From NCBI GenBank assembly GCA_030280995.1, contig JASXTE010000016.1, positions 14,895,001 to 14,959,000 of the forward strand: a stretch of DNA of 64,000 bases, read 5' to 3'. The stretch comes from Hemileia vastatrix. Taxonomy: Eukaryota; Basidiomycota; Pucciniomycetes; Pucciniales; Zaghouaniaceae. The notes below the pieces were generated by a model, which was not told the DNA's origin, did not search any database, and worked only from the letters and a program-made list of their open reading frames with translations. This document shows positions 42,652-54,185 of the stretch, piece after piece; position 1 is the first letter of the stretch, and every line of letters begins with the position of its first letter. The position numbers were made by a program, and so were the translations under genes.

Positions 42652-43341
42652 TGAAGAAGTTTTAGCACAGAGGAAAGCTAAACACAGGTTAATCAGCAAC
42701 TGTGCACCTTACAACAACAAGTAACTACAACAAAGCGTGTGCTAAAACTATAGGGGACACAAGTGTGAGTTGCTGTGGTTAGGACTAAGAGAATTAGAGA
42801 AAAGATAACAGAAAAGAAAAGGAAAGAACCTGGACAAAAGACTCTATTCTCCCCACAGAGTGCAAAGACTGTCAGATGCGGCCAAAAGGGAAAGCAGTGG
42901 ACAGGAAGAAGCAGTGGAAGGGATAAAGAGAATAGAGAGAAAGAGAAAGAAAAAGATTTGGATGGGGAAAACGGAAATGGAAAAGAGAGGCCTCATTATA
43001 TGACAAAGTCCACCATCCAAAACAATAGAAACTAACATGACATCGATAAAACTACTAAACTACAATACAGAAAAAGAGACAGGTTCACATCCAAGGAAAA
43101 AGTTCTCAGCCGGGGAAAAGATTCACACTCCAGGTAAAGAAACACGTCCTCGAGGTCCAGAATCAATACATTGACTCCGGGTGGGAAAGAAATGTTGTTC
43201 TTGATGCTGGAGCTCGTATCTTTGAAGTTCCTCGGCGGAAAAGGTCAGGAAAAGAGGATATGAGCAAGGAGAATGACTTGAGACAATAGTAAGAAGCTGG
43301 AGTAAGGAATGGGTCAGGTATTAGAGGCATAAATTTCAACA
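42652..43341 (-). repeat. copia-A LTR, 690 bp, single internal repeat
   Basis: Minus LTR from TGAAGAAG to TTTCAACA with only one copy of the 308-bp segment, probably the unduplicated form. It carries CGATGTCATG like the LTR at 40633. It is preceded by GAATG, the inverted match of CATTC at 40628, and followed by a polypurine tract on the minus strand. Confidence 0.9.
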
Positions 43342-46227
43342 CCCCCCCTTAATACCAGACCCATAAGTTTGAGGAGATAAGACAGATTGACTTTTCCCAA
43401 AGATTTTGTAAGAAGGTCAGCCACCATGTGTTCAGTTGAAATGTGTTGAAGCTGAAAATGATTTTTGTTGATGCTTTCAGTAATCCAACAAAGTTGAGTG
43501 TCCACATGTTTTGATCTTTGACAGTATCTGAGTGAATCCTTGCATTGTGAAATGGAACTGGCATTGTCAGCAAGGATTAAAGGTGAAGGTGATTTAGGAA
43601 TATTGAAGGAAGTAAGTAATTTAGTCAGCCAGATTGCTTCACATCCAGCATCCACAATGCCTCTGAACTCAGCTTCAGTACTAGAGATAGTGACAACTTG
43701 CTGCTTTTTAGAACTCCAGGAAATAGCTCCTCCATTGAGTATGGCAACATACCCTCCAGTTGAGCGCCTGGTATCAGGATCTCCAGCATAATCAGTGTCA
43801 GAGTAAATAAGAGGACAGAGTGATGGATGATTTGGAATTGGGCATTTTCCTCCAAAAGTGAGAGATGATGATGAAGTGGCACGCAGATATCTGAAATTGT
43901 GTTTGACAGCAAGCCAGTGTTTGATACCTGGTTCAATGAGATATTGAGATAATGCACCAACTGCAAAAGAGAGATCAGGTCTTGTTGCAACAGACCAATA
44001 GTTGAGTGCACCAATAGCAGAGCGGTAATTGATTTTCAGAGCATTGAATTCAGCAATTTCTTCACTGGTTGCTTTGGCAGGATAATCATTTGGGGATAAG
44101 GGAGTGAGACAGGCATTACAGTTGGCCATATTCCAGTTGGACAAAACTTTTTCAGCATAAGAATCTTGTGATAAAGAAAGAGTACGTGCTGTTCTGTTCC
44201 TGGTAAGACGCATTCCCAAAATCCAAGTGGCAGGACCAAGATCATCCATCTCAAATTCAGTTTTGATTTTGTATTTGAACCAAAGAAAATGATTACCAGT
44301 AATGACCATATCATCAACATGAAGATAAATGATACATATTTGTGATTTGTTTCTCCAAACATACACACACTGATCACACTTAAGGGGGGAGAAGTTGAGC
44401 TTGCACAAGTAGTCATTTATACGTGAATTCCAGCAAAAGGGAGCTTGTTTGATGCCATGAAGAGGACGCAACAATTGGCAAACTTTACCTTCATTTCCAG
44501 CAGTTAGTGTTCCTTTAGGCTGTTCCATATAAACAGTTTCATTTAAGTTTCCCTGGAGAAAAGCTGCCACTACATCCATTTGATGAAAATCCCAGTCAAA
44601 ATAAGCTGCTAAAGAAAGAATGGTCCTGAGAGAAGTAATCCGTCCAGTGGGTGCAAAAGTTTCATGAAAATCTATTCCTAGGATTTGAGAATATCCTTTT
44701 GCTACACAACGGGCTTTGAACTTTGAAACACCACCATCAGCATTAGGTTTAACCCTGAAAACCCACCTGCAGCCAATTACATTAGCTTTTTCAGGCCTGG
44801 GGAAAATTTTCCAAGTGTTACAATGCTGAAGTGCTTGATGTTCATGTTTCACAGCCTCTGCCCATTCTGCTGAATATTTGGAATAGATTGCTTGCTTATA
44901 ACACTGGGGTTCAGGAATTTCATGAGCTAGCAAGGGAGCTTCTAGAGAGAAAGCAAAGGCATTTGCTGCATATAACCCAAGAGGATCAGGAGAATCAGAG
45001 TAGGAATCATGTTGATAATGATCATAATAAATCTGACGTAAATGTTCAGGAGTGGATGTTTCAGCTGAAGAGATGTCAGAATAACTGGGGGATTGTGATG
45101 AGGGAACATAATCAGGTTCTGCTGGATTGTCTGGCTCAATTGATGAATATGATGGATCAGATTGACTGAAACCTTCTTCATCTGGGACATTGAAATGAGG
45201 TAATCTTGTTAAGTGGCCAGGTGAAGGACAAGGAGTTGAATTGGAAGGTGTGCCTGACATGTGAAAATCAGAGGATGAAGAAGAAGAAGGAGAATTATCT
45301 TCAGAATGTGAATCAGAAATGTTTCCTGAGGATGGATCAGGAGTTGGAGACTCAGAAGGAGATTGAGCTGGAGAAAAGGAAAGGCCAGGGGTTGGAAGTG
45401 GTTAACTGTCATGAATTTGATCTGGAATTTGCTTCATCAGTTGTGACCATTGAGGGCGCTTAAATCTGGAGTCAAGAAAGGGGAAGAAATTTTCATTGAA
45501 GGCCACAGATTTGGCAATAACAATCTTTTTAAGCTCAAGGTCCCAAACACGATAATTTGTTGTTCCAACTTTATATCCAAGCATGACACACTTTCTGGCA
45601 TTAGCTGAAAACTTTCCAGGACGTTGATGTTTATCAAGGAAAGCATAGCAAGCACAACCAAAAACTCTGAGGTGTGAAACTCTGGGTTTGGATTTATTCC
45701 AGGCTTCAAAAGGAGTTGATTTGTTTTGAAGAGCTTTGGTTGGTAATCTGTTTTCAAAATATACTGCTGTTTTAACTGCTTCAGACCATAGATGAATTGG
45801 TGCATTAGAATGAAACATCATGGTTTTGGATTTTTCAGTGGTAATACGGTTTCCTCTCTCAGAAATTGGATTTTGTTGGGGAGTGTAAGGAGCCGTAACT
45901 TGAATAGCAATGCCATGTTGTTTAAGAAAGTTGACCAGACTAGAGTTAATATACTCACCACCACCGTCACAAACAAGCTTTTTGATTTTGAAGCCAGATT
46001 GCAGCTCTACAGATGCATTATATTTTAAGAAATATTTGAATACTTGTGCTTTTGAGGAAAGAAGGTAAACATGACGGTATGAAGTGGCCTGATCAGTGAA
46101 CTTAAGGTAATACTGAGAACCATCAAAAGAAGGGGGTTGAATTTTCCCAGATAAATCCGTGTGGATAACTTCAAGAGGATTTTTGGCAACAGGCAACTGG
46201 CCAGGAAAGGAAGCATGGGTTTGTTTA
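43314..46227 (-). pseudogene. copia-A integrase-RT-RNase H, one nonsense codon
   Basis: Minus-strand polyprotein from the integrase zinc region (KQTHASFPG) to the LTR-encoded tail. Gag and protease are missing. One ochre stop at 45402-45404 (CAA to TAA in the linker after IHDS) splits an otherwise open frame. Integrase D-D-E, RT VDD and RNase H residues remain. Private changes include NACLTPL for NPCLTPL, FKYKIKT for FKDKIKT and RYCQRSK for RYRQRSK, so this copy is older than the full-length ones. Copia sequence ends at about 46227. Confidence 0.92.
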
Positions 46228-46330
46228 GCAAGGATCTTGAGATGCTGCACTCTCCATGCAGAATAAATCCATAGCCACACAGGCCGTGCAGGAAGTCTTG
46301 AATTGCCAAGTGGGAAGTCCCCCATCAGCT
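46228..46330 (-). pseudogene. Possible SRPK-type kinase gene scrap
   Basis: Read on the minus strand from about 46340, the sequence gives HLLTIELMGDFP, then after a one-base frame change LAIQDFLHG..GFILHGECSISRSL. This resembles the ELLGxFP..GKYS..FF..GELRxI segment of SR-protein kinases. The similarity is short and needs a frameshift. It was judged by eye from family knowledge, so it is a weak call. Confidence 0.25.
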
Positions 46331-47456
46331 CAATGGTGAGGAGGTGTAGGTGTAGGATCAGTATGTTCAGGCATTGAAATTAAAAAAAAAGAAAATTAAA
46401 ATAAAAAGAATAAGAGGAGATGATGGGAAAAGGTTATTTGAATGAAGTATTCCCACACTCAACAGAGCTTGTGTTTTATACCTGGGAATTTGTCACACTG
46501 TGGTCTTCCAACATTGGCAGAGGCCTTTGTTGGTCTGTGTGGCGCTGTTTTTGTATGTCTTAATTGACATTGGTTGAAGAATTAGGTGTAATTTGGTTTT
46601 TTTCAGTGAATATTTGTACTATAGGTACATGTGTTCTACCATTAGATAGCCTCTGTTTTTTTATATATTTGTTGTCTTTTTGATATTTTTCATATTTCAA
46701 GTTTTAAGGGGTCATTTACTCACTTTTCATTTCTTAAAGATAGCTGTTTAATTTTGTTTTTCATCTTTTAAAGGCTAACCTTAAGTCTTAGAGTTAAGTG
46801 CTTAGTACCATTAAGTAGAGCTAATATGGCTCTATATTTTATGTCTCAATGTTGTTATAGCTTAATTTTGTGTTTTAAAGGTTTTAGTAGTCGTGGTGGA
46901 TTTTTCTTAGTATTTTGGGCTTTATTGGAGGTTTTTAGTGGTTTTCTGGCTTCAGGGAGGTCTGGCCGGCTCTAGGTGGGCAGACCAACATGGGTGGCCC
47001 ATCTGCCTTGGTTATAGAAGGCTGGGGAGTGTTTTTAGAGGGTTTTTATTCAATTTGGCTGTCAAAAGCGCCAAATTTGTTGCTGTGCATGAATTTTTTA
47101 GGTGGTGGTCTGTGTGTAAATACTGAATAAGAAGGTTTGGGGACACTTTGACTATCATACAACCATCTGGTAATTATATCATTGTTTCTCACTCAGTTTT
47201 CACTGTTTTTTTGGCCACAATTGGCTGTGTTTTTTGCAAGGTTCTCTTTGGTCTGTGGTCTATCTAGGCTACTTTCTTGACTTGTTAAGCACTCAAGAAG
47301 TGTGTTGGAAGGGGTATATTGTAACAGTCTCTAATTTTCTGCAGCAAATAAATCTCACCTGTTATTTCTCAAAGGGACAGGGGTTTTTCTCTCCAGTTTT
47401 ACTTCAACTCCCTTGGTCAAGTCCTATAGCTAGTACTATAGGATTGTCTAAATTTC
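46331..47456 (+). other. Non-coding AT-rich region; probable 5' LTR of degenerate gypsy
   Basis: No convincing reading frame. The primer-binding site at 47457 implies that the sequence just before it is the decayed 5' LTR of the element downstream, but I could not match its edges to the 3' side. A small inverted repeat (GGCAGACC..ATCTGCC) lies near 46979-47007. Confidence 0.4.
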
Positions 47457-47475
47457 TGGTGCCCAATGTGGGGAG
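47457..47475 (+). promoter_or_regulatory. Decayed tRNA-Lys primer-binding site
   Basis: TGGTGCCCAATGTGGGGAG matches the tRNA-Lys type site TGGCGCCCAACGTGGGGC except at two CpG positions, where C has become T, and at the 3' end. It marks the 5' side of the old gypsy element and shows methylation-type decay. Confidence 0.65.
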
Positions 47476-47561
47476 AGGATTTGTTATCTTTTTGGACTTT
47501 ATTTTACTTTTGGACTCTCTTCTGTGGTTGGAGATTGGTTTTCTGGAATCTATTGGACCAT

Positions 47562-48796
47562 GGCTTCTGGACCCTCCTTCTCTAGTGGTAGTAGTGACAC
47601 TGTTGCTTCTGCTGAGGATGGTAATCCTCCTGTTTCTGTTAGGCCTTCTGTCAGGATCAAGTCCTTGAAGGGGCCTATGTTTATGGGGGAGGATGTGAAC
47701 TTGTTCCTGGAGCTGTTTGAGGCTTCTGGGAATGTGGATGGTGCTTCTCACTTGGAAATGGTGAAGCAAGTCATCTTCTACATTGGTTACAGGGCTCTGG
47801 TGAAGGAAGTGGCTGCTATGGAGGGTTATAGGATAAAAGATTGAAAAATTTGTGTCTGCAGATGACAGATAGGTGGGGATCCAGGTACTCTATAGTGGAT
47901 CTCAATATGATTGCAAGTGAATGTCAATCTTATGGGGGGTGGACAACCTCCATACTTATAGGAAGTTTCTGACTCAGTTGGAGCCAGTTGTGGATTATTT
48001 TGTGGATATGCAGGAGTTGGAGAGCACTGATTCTGCAAGGGATATTTTCTGGTCTGCTCTGGCCAGGAATGTCAGGATTGATGTGCTGAAGGAGTTGAAA
48101 AGGAAGGATAAGATGAAGATTCTTCCTAATGGGAATCAGAAGTTTCCTGCTCTTTCTGTGGTGAAGGAGTTTGTGGAGGGTCATCTAAAACTTTTGGAAG
48201 TGGATTCTTGCCAAGAAGCTAGCACCAAGTATGATAGCAAGGTCAGTGAAGCTTTTTCTGAAGATGTGGAGAAATCTAGGAAGAAGGAAAGTGTGAAAAA
48301 GGGAAAGGCTCCTGAGAAGCCTAAAGAGGTTGGTCCAGTAATGGATCAGCTGGAAGATCTTACAAAACAGCTACATATTTTTGTTCAGGAGGCTCAGAAG
48401 GCCAATAAGGCTCCTTCTCAGCCTAGAGATTTTTAAAGGACAACTGGTAGGAGTGATCCTTGGGTCTGCTTTTATTGCAGCAGGAAGGGCCAAATGTCCA
48501 ATGATTGTTGGGCACTGAATAGGGATGTGTTTGAAGGGAAGGTGGAATTTGATGGGAAAGTGTTTAAGTTCCCAGATGGTTCTTTTGTGAAGCCTAATAA
48601 TGGTCAGGCTCCATTGGACTTGGTGAGGAGACATAATGTCAACTCAAGGAGGCCAAGATCTGAGGAGTTGCCTAATGAGGCTTCTTCTTCTGTTACAGGT
48701 GGAGATGATGGCAAGGGAAAGGGAAAGGAGGCTAATAGAGTCTCATTTACATCTTCCTTTGGTGGTTTGGAGTTGTATTCTTGTGTTGGAAAGTGA
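47562..48796 (+). pseudogene. Degenerate gypsy Gag
   Basis: Gag-like sequence starting MASGPSFSSGSS (ATG 47562), then VKSLKGPMFMGEDVNLFLELFEASG and a helical region, with a frameshift near 47844 and a TAA near 48436. The remains of a zinc knuckle follow (CFYCSRKGQMSNDC, near 48463-48510), with Gln where the metal-binding His should be. It cannot be expressed as one protein. This class of Gag with a Ser-rich N-terminus is common in basidiomycete gypsy elements. Confidence 0.75.
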
Positions 48797-49719
48797 AGTG
48801 GGGAATGTTTGGCTGGTATTTATGATGTGGGAGCAGGAAAGTTGGGAAGGCCTAAGAGCAGTGCTCAGGCCCAACCAAAGCCTAAGGCTTCAAAGGTGAA
48901 TCCTAAGCTGAGTGCAGCTAGGAAGAAGTACAGCAAAGAGGAGCTGTATAAAATGCAGAAGGGTATGGCAGATGTGGCCCCCCTAGTTTTGGAGAATTGG
49001 AAATGAATGGTGAGCCAATGCCTATGGATGTTGATTCTGACTCTGAGGAAGATGTCCCTTTGGCTTCATTACCAAAGCCTTCTGGAGTTAGAGGTTCTGG
49101 TGAGGGATCTGGTTTGATTCCTGTTGATGGTAAATATGTTGGTGGTTCTGGTCCTCAAGAATCTTCTAGGACCAAGGTAGTGAAGCAAAGAGCTCACTTT
49201 GAAAGGACAGTGGTTTCTGACCAAGTTAATGTTATGGACTCTGTGCTGGAAAGGATGAATCAGGGTCAGTTTTCCCTTACTTATGGGGAGTTGTATGCTA
49301 TCAGTCCTGGGTAGGCTGATAGGCAGAAAAAGTTGTTGACCAGGAGAAGGGTTTCTTCTGGGGAGGTGGAATACATTTGTGATTCTGTTGAAAAACTTTG
49401 TGAGGGTCTGGAGACTCATTTTTCTGCACCTCTGGGTTATTTCAATGTTACTCTAAATGGCAGTGAGGCTAGGGCATTGGTGGACTCAGGTTCTCATACT
49501 AACCTGATTTCTTTGTTTGAGGCAAGTCATCTGGGCCTCCGCATCAAAACAGGTATTGGTGGAAATTTGAGAGCAATTGGTGGCCATGCCACTGAATTTG
49601 TTGGCACATCTGAGTTTTTGAAGTTAGATGTTGGTGGAGACTCAGGGAAGGTTCATTTTTATATTGCCAAAGGAACAGTAAAAGCTGTTTTGTGTGGGCC
49701 TTTCTTGATGGATTTTTAA
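48797..49719 (+). pseudogene. Degenerate gypsy linker and aspartic protease
   Basis: An acidic linker (MDVDSDSEEDVPLASLPKPSG), a stop near 49314, then a protease domain with ARALVDSGSHTNLIS (active-site Asp near 49480) and VKAVLCGPFLMDF at the end. The fold type is the retropepsin-like domain of fungal gypsy elements. Stops and frame changes on both sides make it a relic. Confidence 0.75.
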
Positions 49720-50212
49720 GCAAGAATTGGCTATCAATTTGATTTGGGAATCAGTTTGGAGTTGACTGGTGAAGATGAAAGGAGACTTCACATAAGGCTA
49801 TCATCTCCTGGAGAGGATGGTTGGGAGACCAGGCCTGGTTTGTCTTCAATGTGCCAGAGCATGGATTGTTGTAGGAGAAGAAGAGAAGTGTGTGCTGCCT
49901 CTGGGTTTTTGGAGTGTGGCTTAGGCTCTAGTGGGAGTCTGTTTTTTTAGAGTGATGAGGGCTGATCACCCTAGTGCTATAACATCTCCCCAAGATGAGG
50001 AAATCCCAGGTTATAGTAGGTCAGCTCCCTTGGAGATATACCATGGGGATTCTCAACTTTCTCTTTTTAATGTTTCTCTTCTCTGCACGTATTCTTCAGG
50101 TTTTTTATTAAGTATCTGTTCTTTCTCAAAATTTTCAATTAATTTTAATTCAAGTTCAAAAAAGAAGATTGGTTATATATCTTTATTGAAAGATATGTGG
50201 AAAAGCTGTGGA
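49720..50212 (+). pseudogene. Degenerate region between protease and RT
   Basis: Short broken frames only. Residual identity to a protease-RT spacer is expected from position, but no motif is recognisable. Confidence 0.4.
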
Positions 50213-50844
50213 GTGGTGTGATTGGGGCCTAAAAGTAAGTCCTCCCAATTGTGCACTGCTAGGGTTTCTTCTACACCTTTCAAAAACATTACCTTGGCCA
50301 CTTCTGTAAGAATTGGGAAAAACCTTGGTTATTTTTGTAGGAAAGAAGAAAATTTAATAAAATAAAATAAAAATTTCAAGATAAATGAAGAAAATCAAGA
50401 GAAAAATCTGAAGATAATTAAAAAAGAAGACAAGAAACATTTTTTGAAGATCATCAAGATCAATTTTTGGTCCTCCAGAATGAAACTAAACTGCACAAAA
50501 TTTTGAAGAAAGAAGATCAGCAAGATTAATTTTTGGGCCTCCAGCTTGAGGTTAAACTGCACAAATTGTTGAAGAAAGAAGATCATCATGATCAATTCTC
50601 AGGCCTACAGCATGAAGATAAACCGCACAATTTTAGAAGATGTGATTCAGAAGATTAATCAAGATTTGAATATTTAGAAGATGGAAGTGAGGATGAAGAT
50701 GTGGAATTTCAGAAATGTTTTGGATTGGTGAGATTGGGGAATAAAATTAAGTCCTCCCAATTGTGCACCACAAGGGTTTCTTCTACACTTTTCAAAAACA
50801 TTACCTTGGCCACACATGTGAAAAATGGGGAAACCCTTGGTTAA
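50213..50844 (+). repeat. Direct-repeat pair flanking a 66-bp tandem repeat
   Basis: Two imperfect direct repeats of about 120 bp (50213-50336 and 50722-50844; shared core AAGTCCTCCCAATTGTGCA) flank a purine-rich segment. That segment holds three 66-bp tandem units starting GATCATCAAGATCAA at 50449, 50515 and 50581. It interrupts the decayed gypsy frame. It may be a small non-autonomous insertion with terminal repeats or a local duplication; neither TG..CA ends nor a target duplication is clear. Confidence 0.6.
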
Positions 50845-51890
50845 TGTTCCAGGTCTGGTGGTGAAGATGTCCTGAAGATCCCTCATGTAGACGGCGGGTC
50901 TGCAAAGTATAAGAAGGTAGCGCAGAAGAATAGGCTCATCAATAAGCCTTTGCCTGTAGGTTTGAATCCTCCTTTGTCAAGAGATCCGTACTGTACTCCT
51001 CTGGTGAAGAATCCTCCTGATTTTGTGGAAAATGCTAGAGTGACTTTCAAAAGGTTTGAAATTGTTTATTTTGGTCCTGGTGGGTGGTTGTCTGATGAGG
51101 AAAAGAAGTTGTTGTTGCATTTTATTGTGCTGAGGGAGAAAGCGGTGGCATTTGTTAAAGAGGAAAGGGGTGTGTTGAAACACTCTTATCGGGAACCTTA
51201 CTTGATTCCTGTGATTTGTCATGAACCTTGGCAAATCAAACCTATTTGAATTCCAGCTGCTATCAGGGATGATTTTTTAGAGATTGTTAGGGAAAGATTC
51301 AGGACTGTTTTATACAAACAATCAACATCTAGTTACTCAAGTCAAGTTTTCTGTGTAAAGAAGCAGAATGGGAAGCTGAGGGTGGTGCATGATCTTAGAG
51401 CCTTGAATAGAGTCACTATCAAGGATGCTGGTATGCCACCAAGTGCAGAGGACTTTGTGGAAGCTTTTTCTAGAAAGGTGTGTTATGGGTAGGGTGATAT
51501 TATGGGTGGTTATGATGAAAGGGAACTTCACATGGATTCAAGACCACTTACAACTTTTGAGACTCCTTCGGGAAGGTTTCAGCTCACTAGGTTGACTCAA
51601 GGAGAAACTGATTCAGTAGCAGTATGTCAAGCACAAATGGCTTGGATATTTCAGGATGAGGTTCCTACTCATGCTGGTATTTTTATAGATGATGGTGGTA
51701 TCAAAGGACCCTCCACTGGTTATGGGAATGAGGTGCTGAAAGAGAACTCAGGTATAAGGAGGTTTGTTTGGGAAAATGTAATTACTGTAGAGAGAGTATT
51801 GTTTTGGATTGAAGAGGCTGTTTTGACCATTTCTGGGTCAAAGTTTTGTTGTTTTGTTCCTGCTTTGGAAATTTTGGGTCATGTGGTATA
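50845..51890 (+). pseudogene. Degenerate gypsy reverse transcriptase
   Basis: RT remains in several frames with stops at 51247 and near 51490. Recognisable parts are the pre-RT segment (PLPVGLNPPLSRDPYCTP, FEIVYFGPGGWLSDEEK), VFCVKKQNGKLRVVHDLRALNRVT, TPSGRFQLTRLTQG, and FIDDGG in the position of the catalytic YIDD (near 51686). The catalytic Asp pair survives but the frame does not. Confidence 0.8.
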
Positions 51891-52729
51891 AAGGAGTGAA
51901 GGATTATGGCAAAGAAAAAGGCTAACAAAATTCAGTCATGGCCAAGGCCTAAAAATACTACTGAAGTCAGGGGATTTTTGGGGTTTGTGTTTATGTCAGA
52001 ATTTTTATTAAAGATTTCTCTTTGTTGACTTCACATTTTAGGAGGCTGACCAGGAAAGATGCAGAGTAGGTATGGACTGAAGAGTGTGAAGAGGCTTTTC
52101 ATAAGTTGAAAAAGGTAGTAGGTGAAGATATTATTCTTCACAAGTTGGATTATAGTGTGGAAGCTGGAAAAATTTATCTGGCAGTGGACTCAAGTTATAT
52201 TGCTGCTAGTTCTGTTTTGTCTCAGGAAGATAAAACTGGTAGGTTCAGGCCAGTAAAGTATGAGTCCATGGTATTTAATGAGGTTGAATCTATATATTCT
52301 CAACCTAAGTTGGAATTGTGTGGTGTAGCAAAAATTTTGAAGAAGCTGCAAACTGTTTTGTGGGGGAAGCATTTTGAGCTGCAGGTGGATGCAAAATATC
52401 TGGTTCAAATGATCAACACACCTAGTCTTCCAAATGCTCCTATGACTATGTGGGTGGCATTTATTCAGCATTTTTCTTTTTACCTGGTACACAAACCTGG
52501 AAAAACCTTTACAATGCCTGATGAATTATCAAGAAGACCACCCACAGATGAAGATTCTGATTCTGAAGAATATGATGAAGATGTCCCAGTGGTTAGAGCC
52601 ATCAAAAAGGGTGCTGAAGATTTTTCTCTCCTCCCCCATGAGGCTAACCTAGAATATTGTTCTCTCCTTCCCCAGGAGGATAAACTGGCTGGTTCTGATC
52701 TTGATTCTGGTGATCAGGATTTTTTTTGA
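51891..52729 (+). pseudogene. Degenerate gypsy RNase H
   Basis: RNase H-like sequence with AVDSSYIAASSVLSQED (first catalytic Asp near 52188), QPKLELCGVAKILKKL (Glu) and FELQVDAKYLVQMI (Asp), then MPDELSRRPP, a standard marker of the RNase H end in gypsy elements. An acidic tail follows to the TGA at 52727-52729. The stretch before 52106 is out of frame. Confidence 0.8.
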
Positions 52730-53114
52730 TGAAAATGGGGCTGTTGTTTGGGATGGTTCAAATTTGGAAAATTGTGTTTTTGTTAGTGAACTGGATTCTC
52801 TTAAGTTTCAGTGGAGGGAGAAGGATGTACCATAGTTTAGGGATTGGTGTCCTGGTTGGGCTGGTAAAGTGGCTTGTGTGCTCACTGGAGCTTTTGATGA
52901 CAGGGTTGTACCTTTGGATATTGTTTTGTTGGATTTTGAAGATAAAACCTGAGGTCATACTGGGTTTTATTTTACTATGGTTGAATATCTGTTCACCTTG
53001 GAGAGGCCAGATATTTGTGATGATGATACTTGGGTGGCAATAAAGAAGAATAGTCCTGGCTTCTATGTGTCAGGAAGGAGGTTGATGAGGAGGAGACATC
53101 CAAATCCTTAAGTA
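52730..53114 (+). pseudogene. Degenerate RNase H-integrase connection
   Basis: Broken frames between the RNase H tail and the integrase zinc domain, with no recognisable motif. The open frame 52726-53043 is hydrophobic and Trp-rich, as expected of an out-of-frame reading. Confidence 0.45.
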
Positions 53115-54185
53115 GTGTTGACTCAGAAGAAGGGTCAAGAAGTTGTGATGAAGTCTTTGCATGAAGACCTTGGTCATAGAGGCTTTGGGGAGACTTATAG
53201 AAGAGTAGCAGACAGATTTTGGTGGCCAGGTATGAAGTTGGCTGTGAAGGGTTGGGTTCAATCTTGTGAAGAATTTCAAAGAAGAAGTCACTTGAAACCT
53301 AAAGAGGTTGGCCCTGCTACTGGTGAATCAACTGTGTGTGGAAGAGACAGTCTGGATGCTGTCCATATTAAAGAGGGAAGATATAAATGATTGATTTTTT
53401 CCAGGGATGATTTGTCTGGTTGGGTTGAGGCAGTACCTCTTGTTAATTTGATTTCCAAAAATGTAGCAGAGTTTTTGAAGAAGAAATTGGTGTTTAGATA
53501 TGGGTTGATGAAGTTGGTGACTGTTGATGGTGGGCCAGAGTTTGGAGCTGAATTTAAAGAAGCTGTGGCAAGTATTAATTCTAAAGTCAAAGTGGCTACA
53601 CCTTATTATCCTGAAGCTGAAGGAATGGTTGAAAGAGGCCATCAAGTTATCAAGAATGCTTTGGCAAAGATATGTGGGGATAGTGCTGAAAAATGGAGGC
53701 ATTATTTACCCTTGGTGTTATTTGCTGATAGGGTCACTGTGAAAAGGACAACAGGCTATTCCCCTTATGAATTAATGTTTGGGAAGAAAGCTGTTCTACC
53801 AGTGGATTTGGAAGCTATCTCTTATCTTGGAATTGATTGGGATGATGTGTGCTCAACAGAAGATTTTCTCTGTGCCAGGATGCAACAGTCAGAATGTAGA
53901 GAGGAATGTCAAGAGAAGGAATACTCTAGAATGATGAAGATAAGAAATCAATCAGTCAGATACTGGGACAAGAAGTTGGATCATAAACTCAGGAATTCCT
54001 TGAAACCTGGTTGTTTGGTTTTGGTGTATAATAGAAGTTTGGAGAGTCAGTGGGGAAAAATGTTTGCTGACAGATGGAATGGATCTTACAGAGTCAGATC
54101 TCAGGTTTCTGGAGGTTCTTATGTTTTTGAGGAGTTAGATGGTGCAGTCTTAAAGAAGAGAGTGGCTTCTGATCAGGTGAAGTGA
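53115..54185 (+). pseudogene. Degenerate gypsy integrase
   Basis: An HHCC domain (LHEDLGHRGFGETYRRVADRFWW) whose second Cys has become Phe (CEEF in place of CxxC), then a stop at 53388-53390. The core follows: LDAVHI for the first Asp, TVDGGPEFG for the second and PEAEGMVERGH for the Glu, ending in the KPGCLVLVYNRSLE module. It ends at the TGA at 54183-54185. There is no chromodomain, unlike the gypsy at 33.6 kb, so this is a different lineage. Confidence 0.85.

Noticed and set aside
47234..47668. A 144-codon frame before the degenerate Gag
   Set aside because: It crosses the primer-binding site and the Gag start in another frame, so it is leader sequence.
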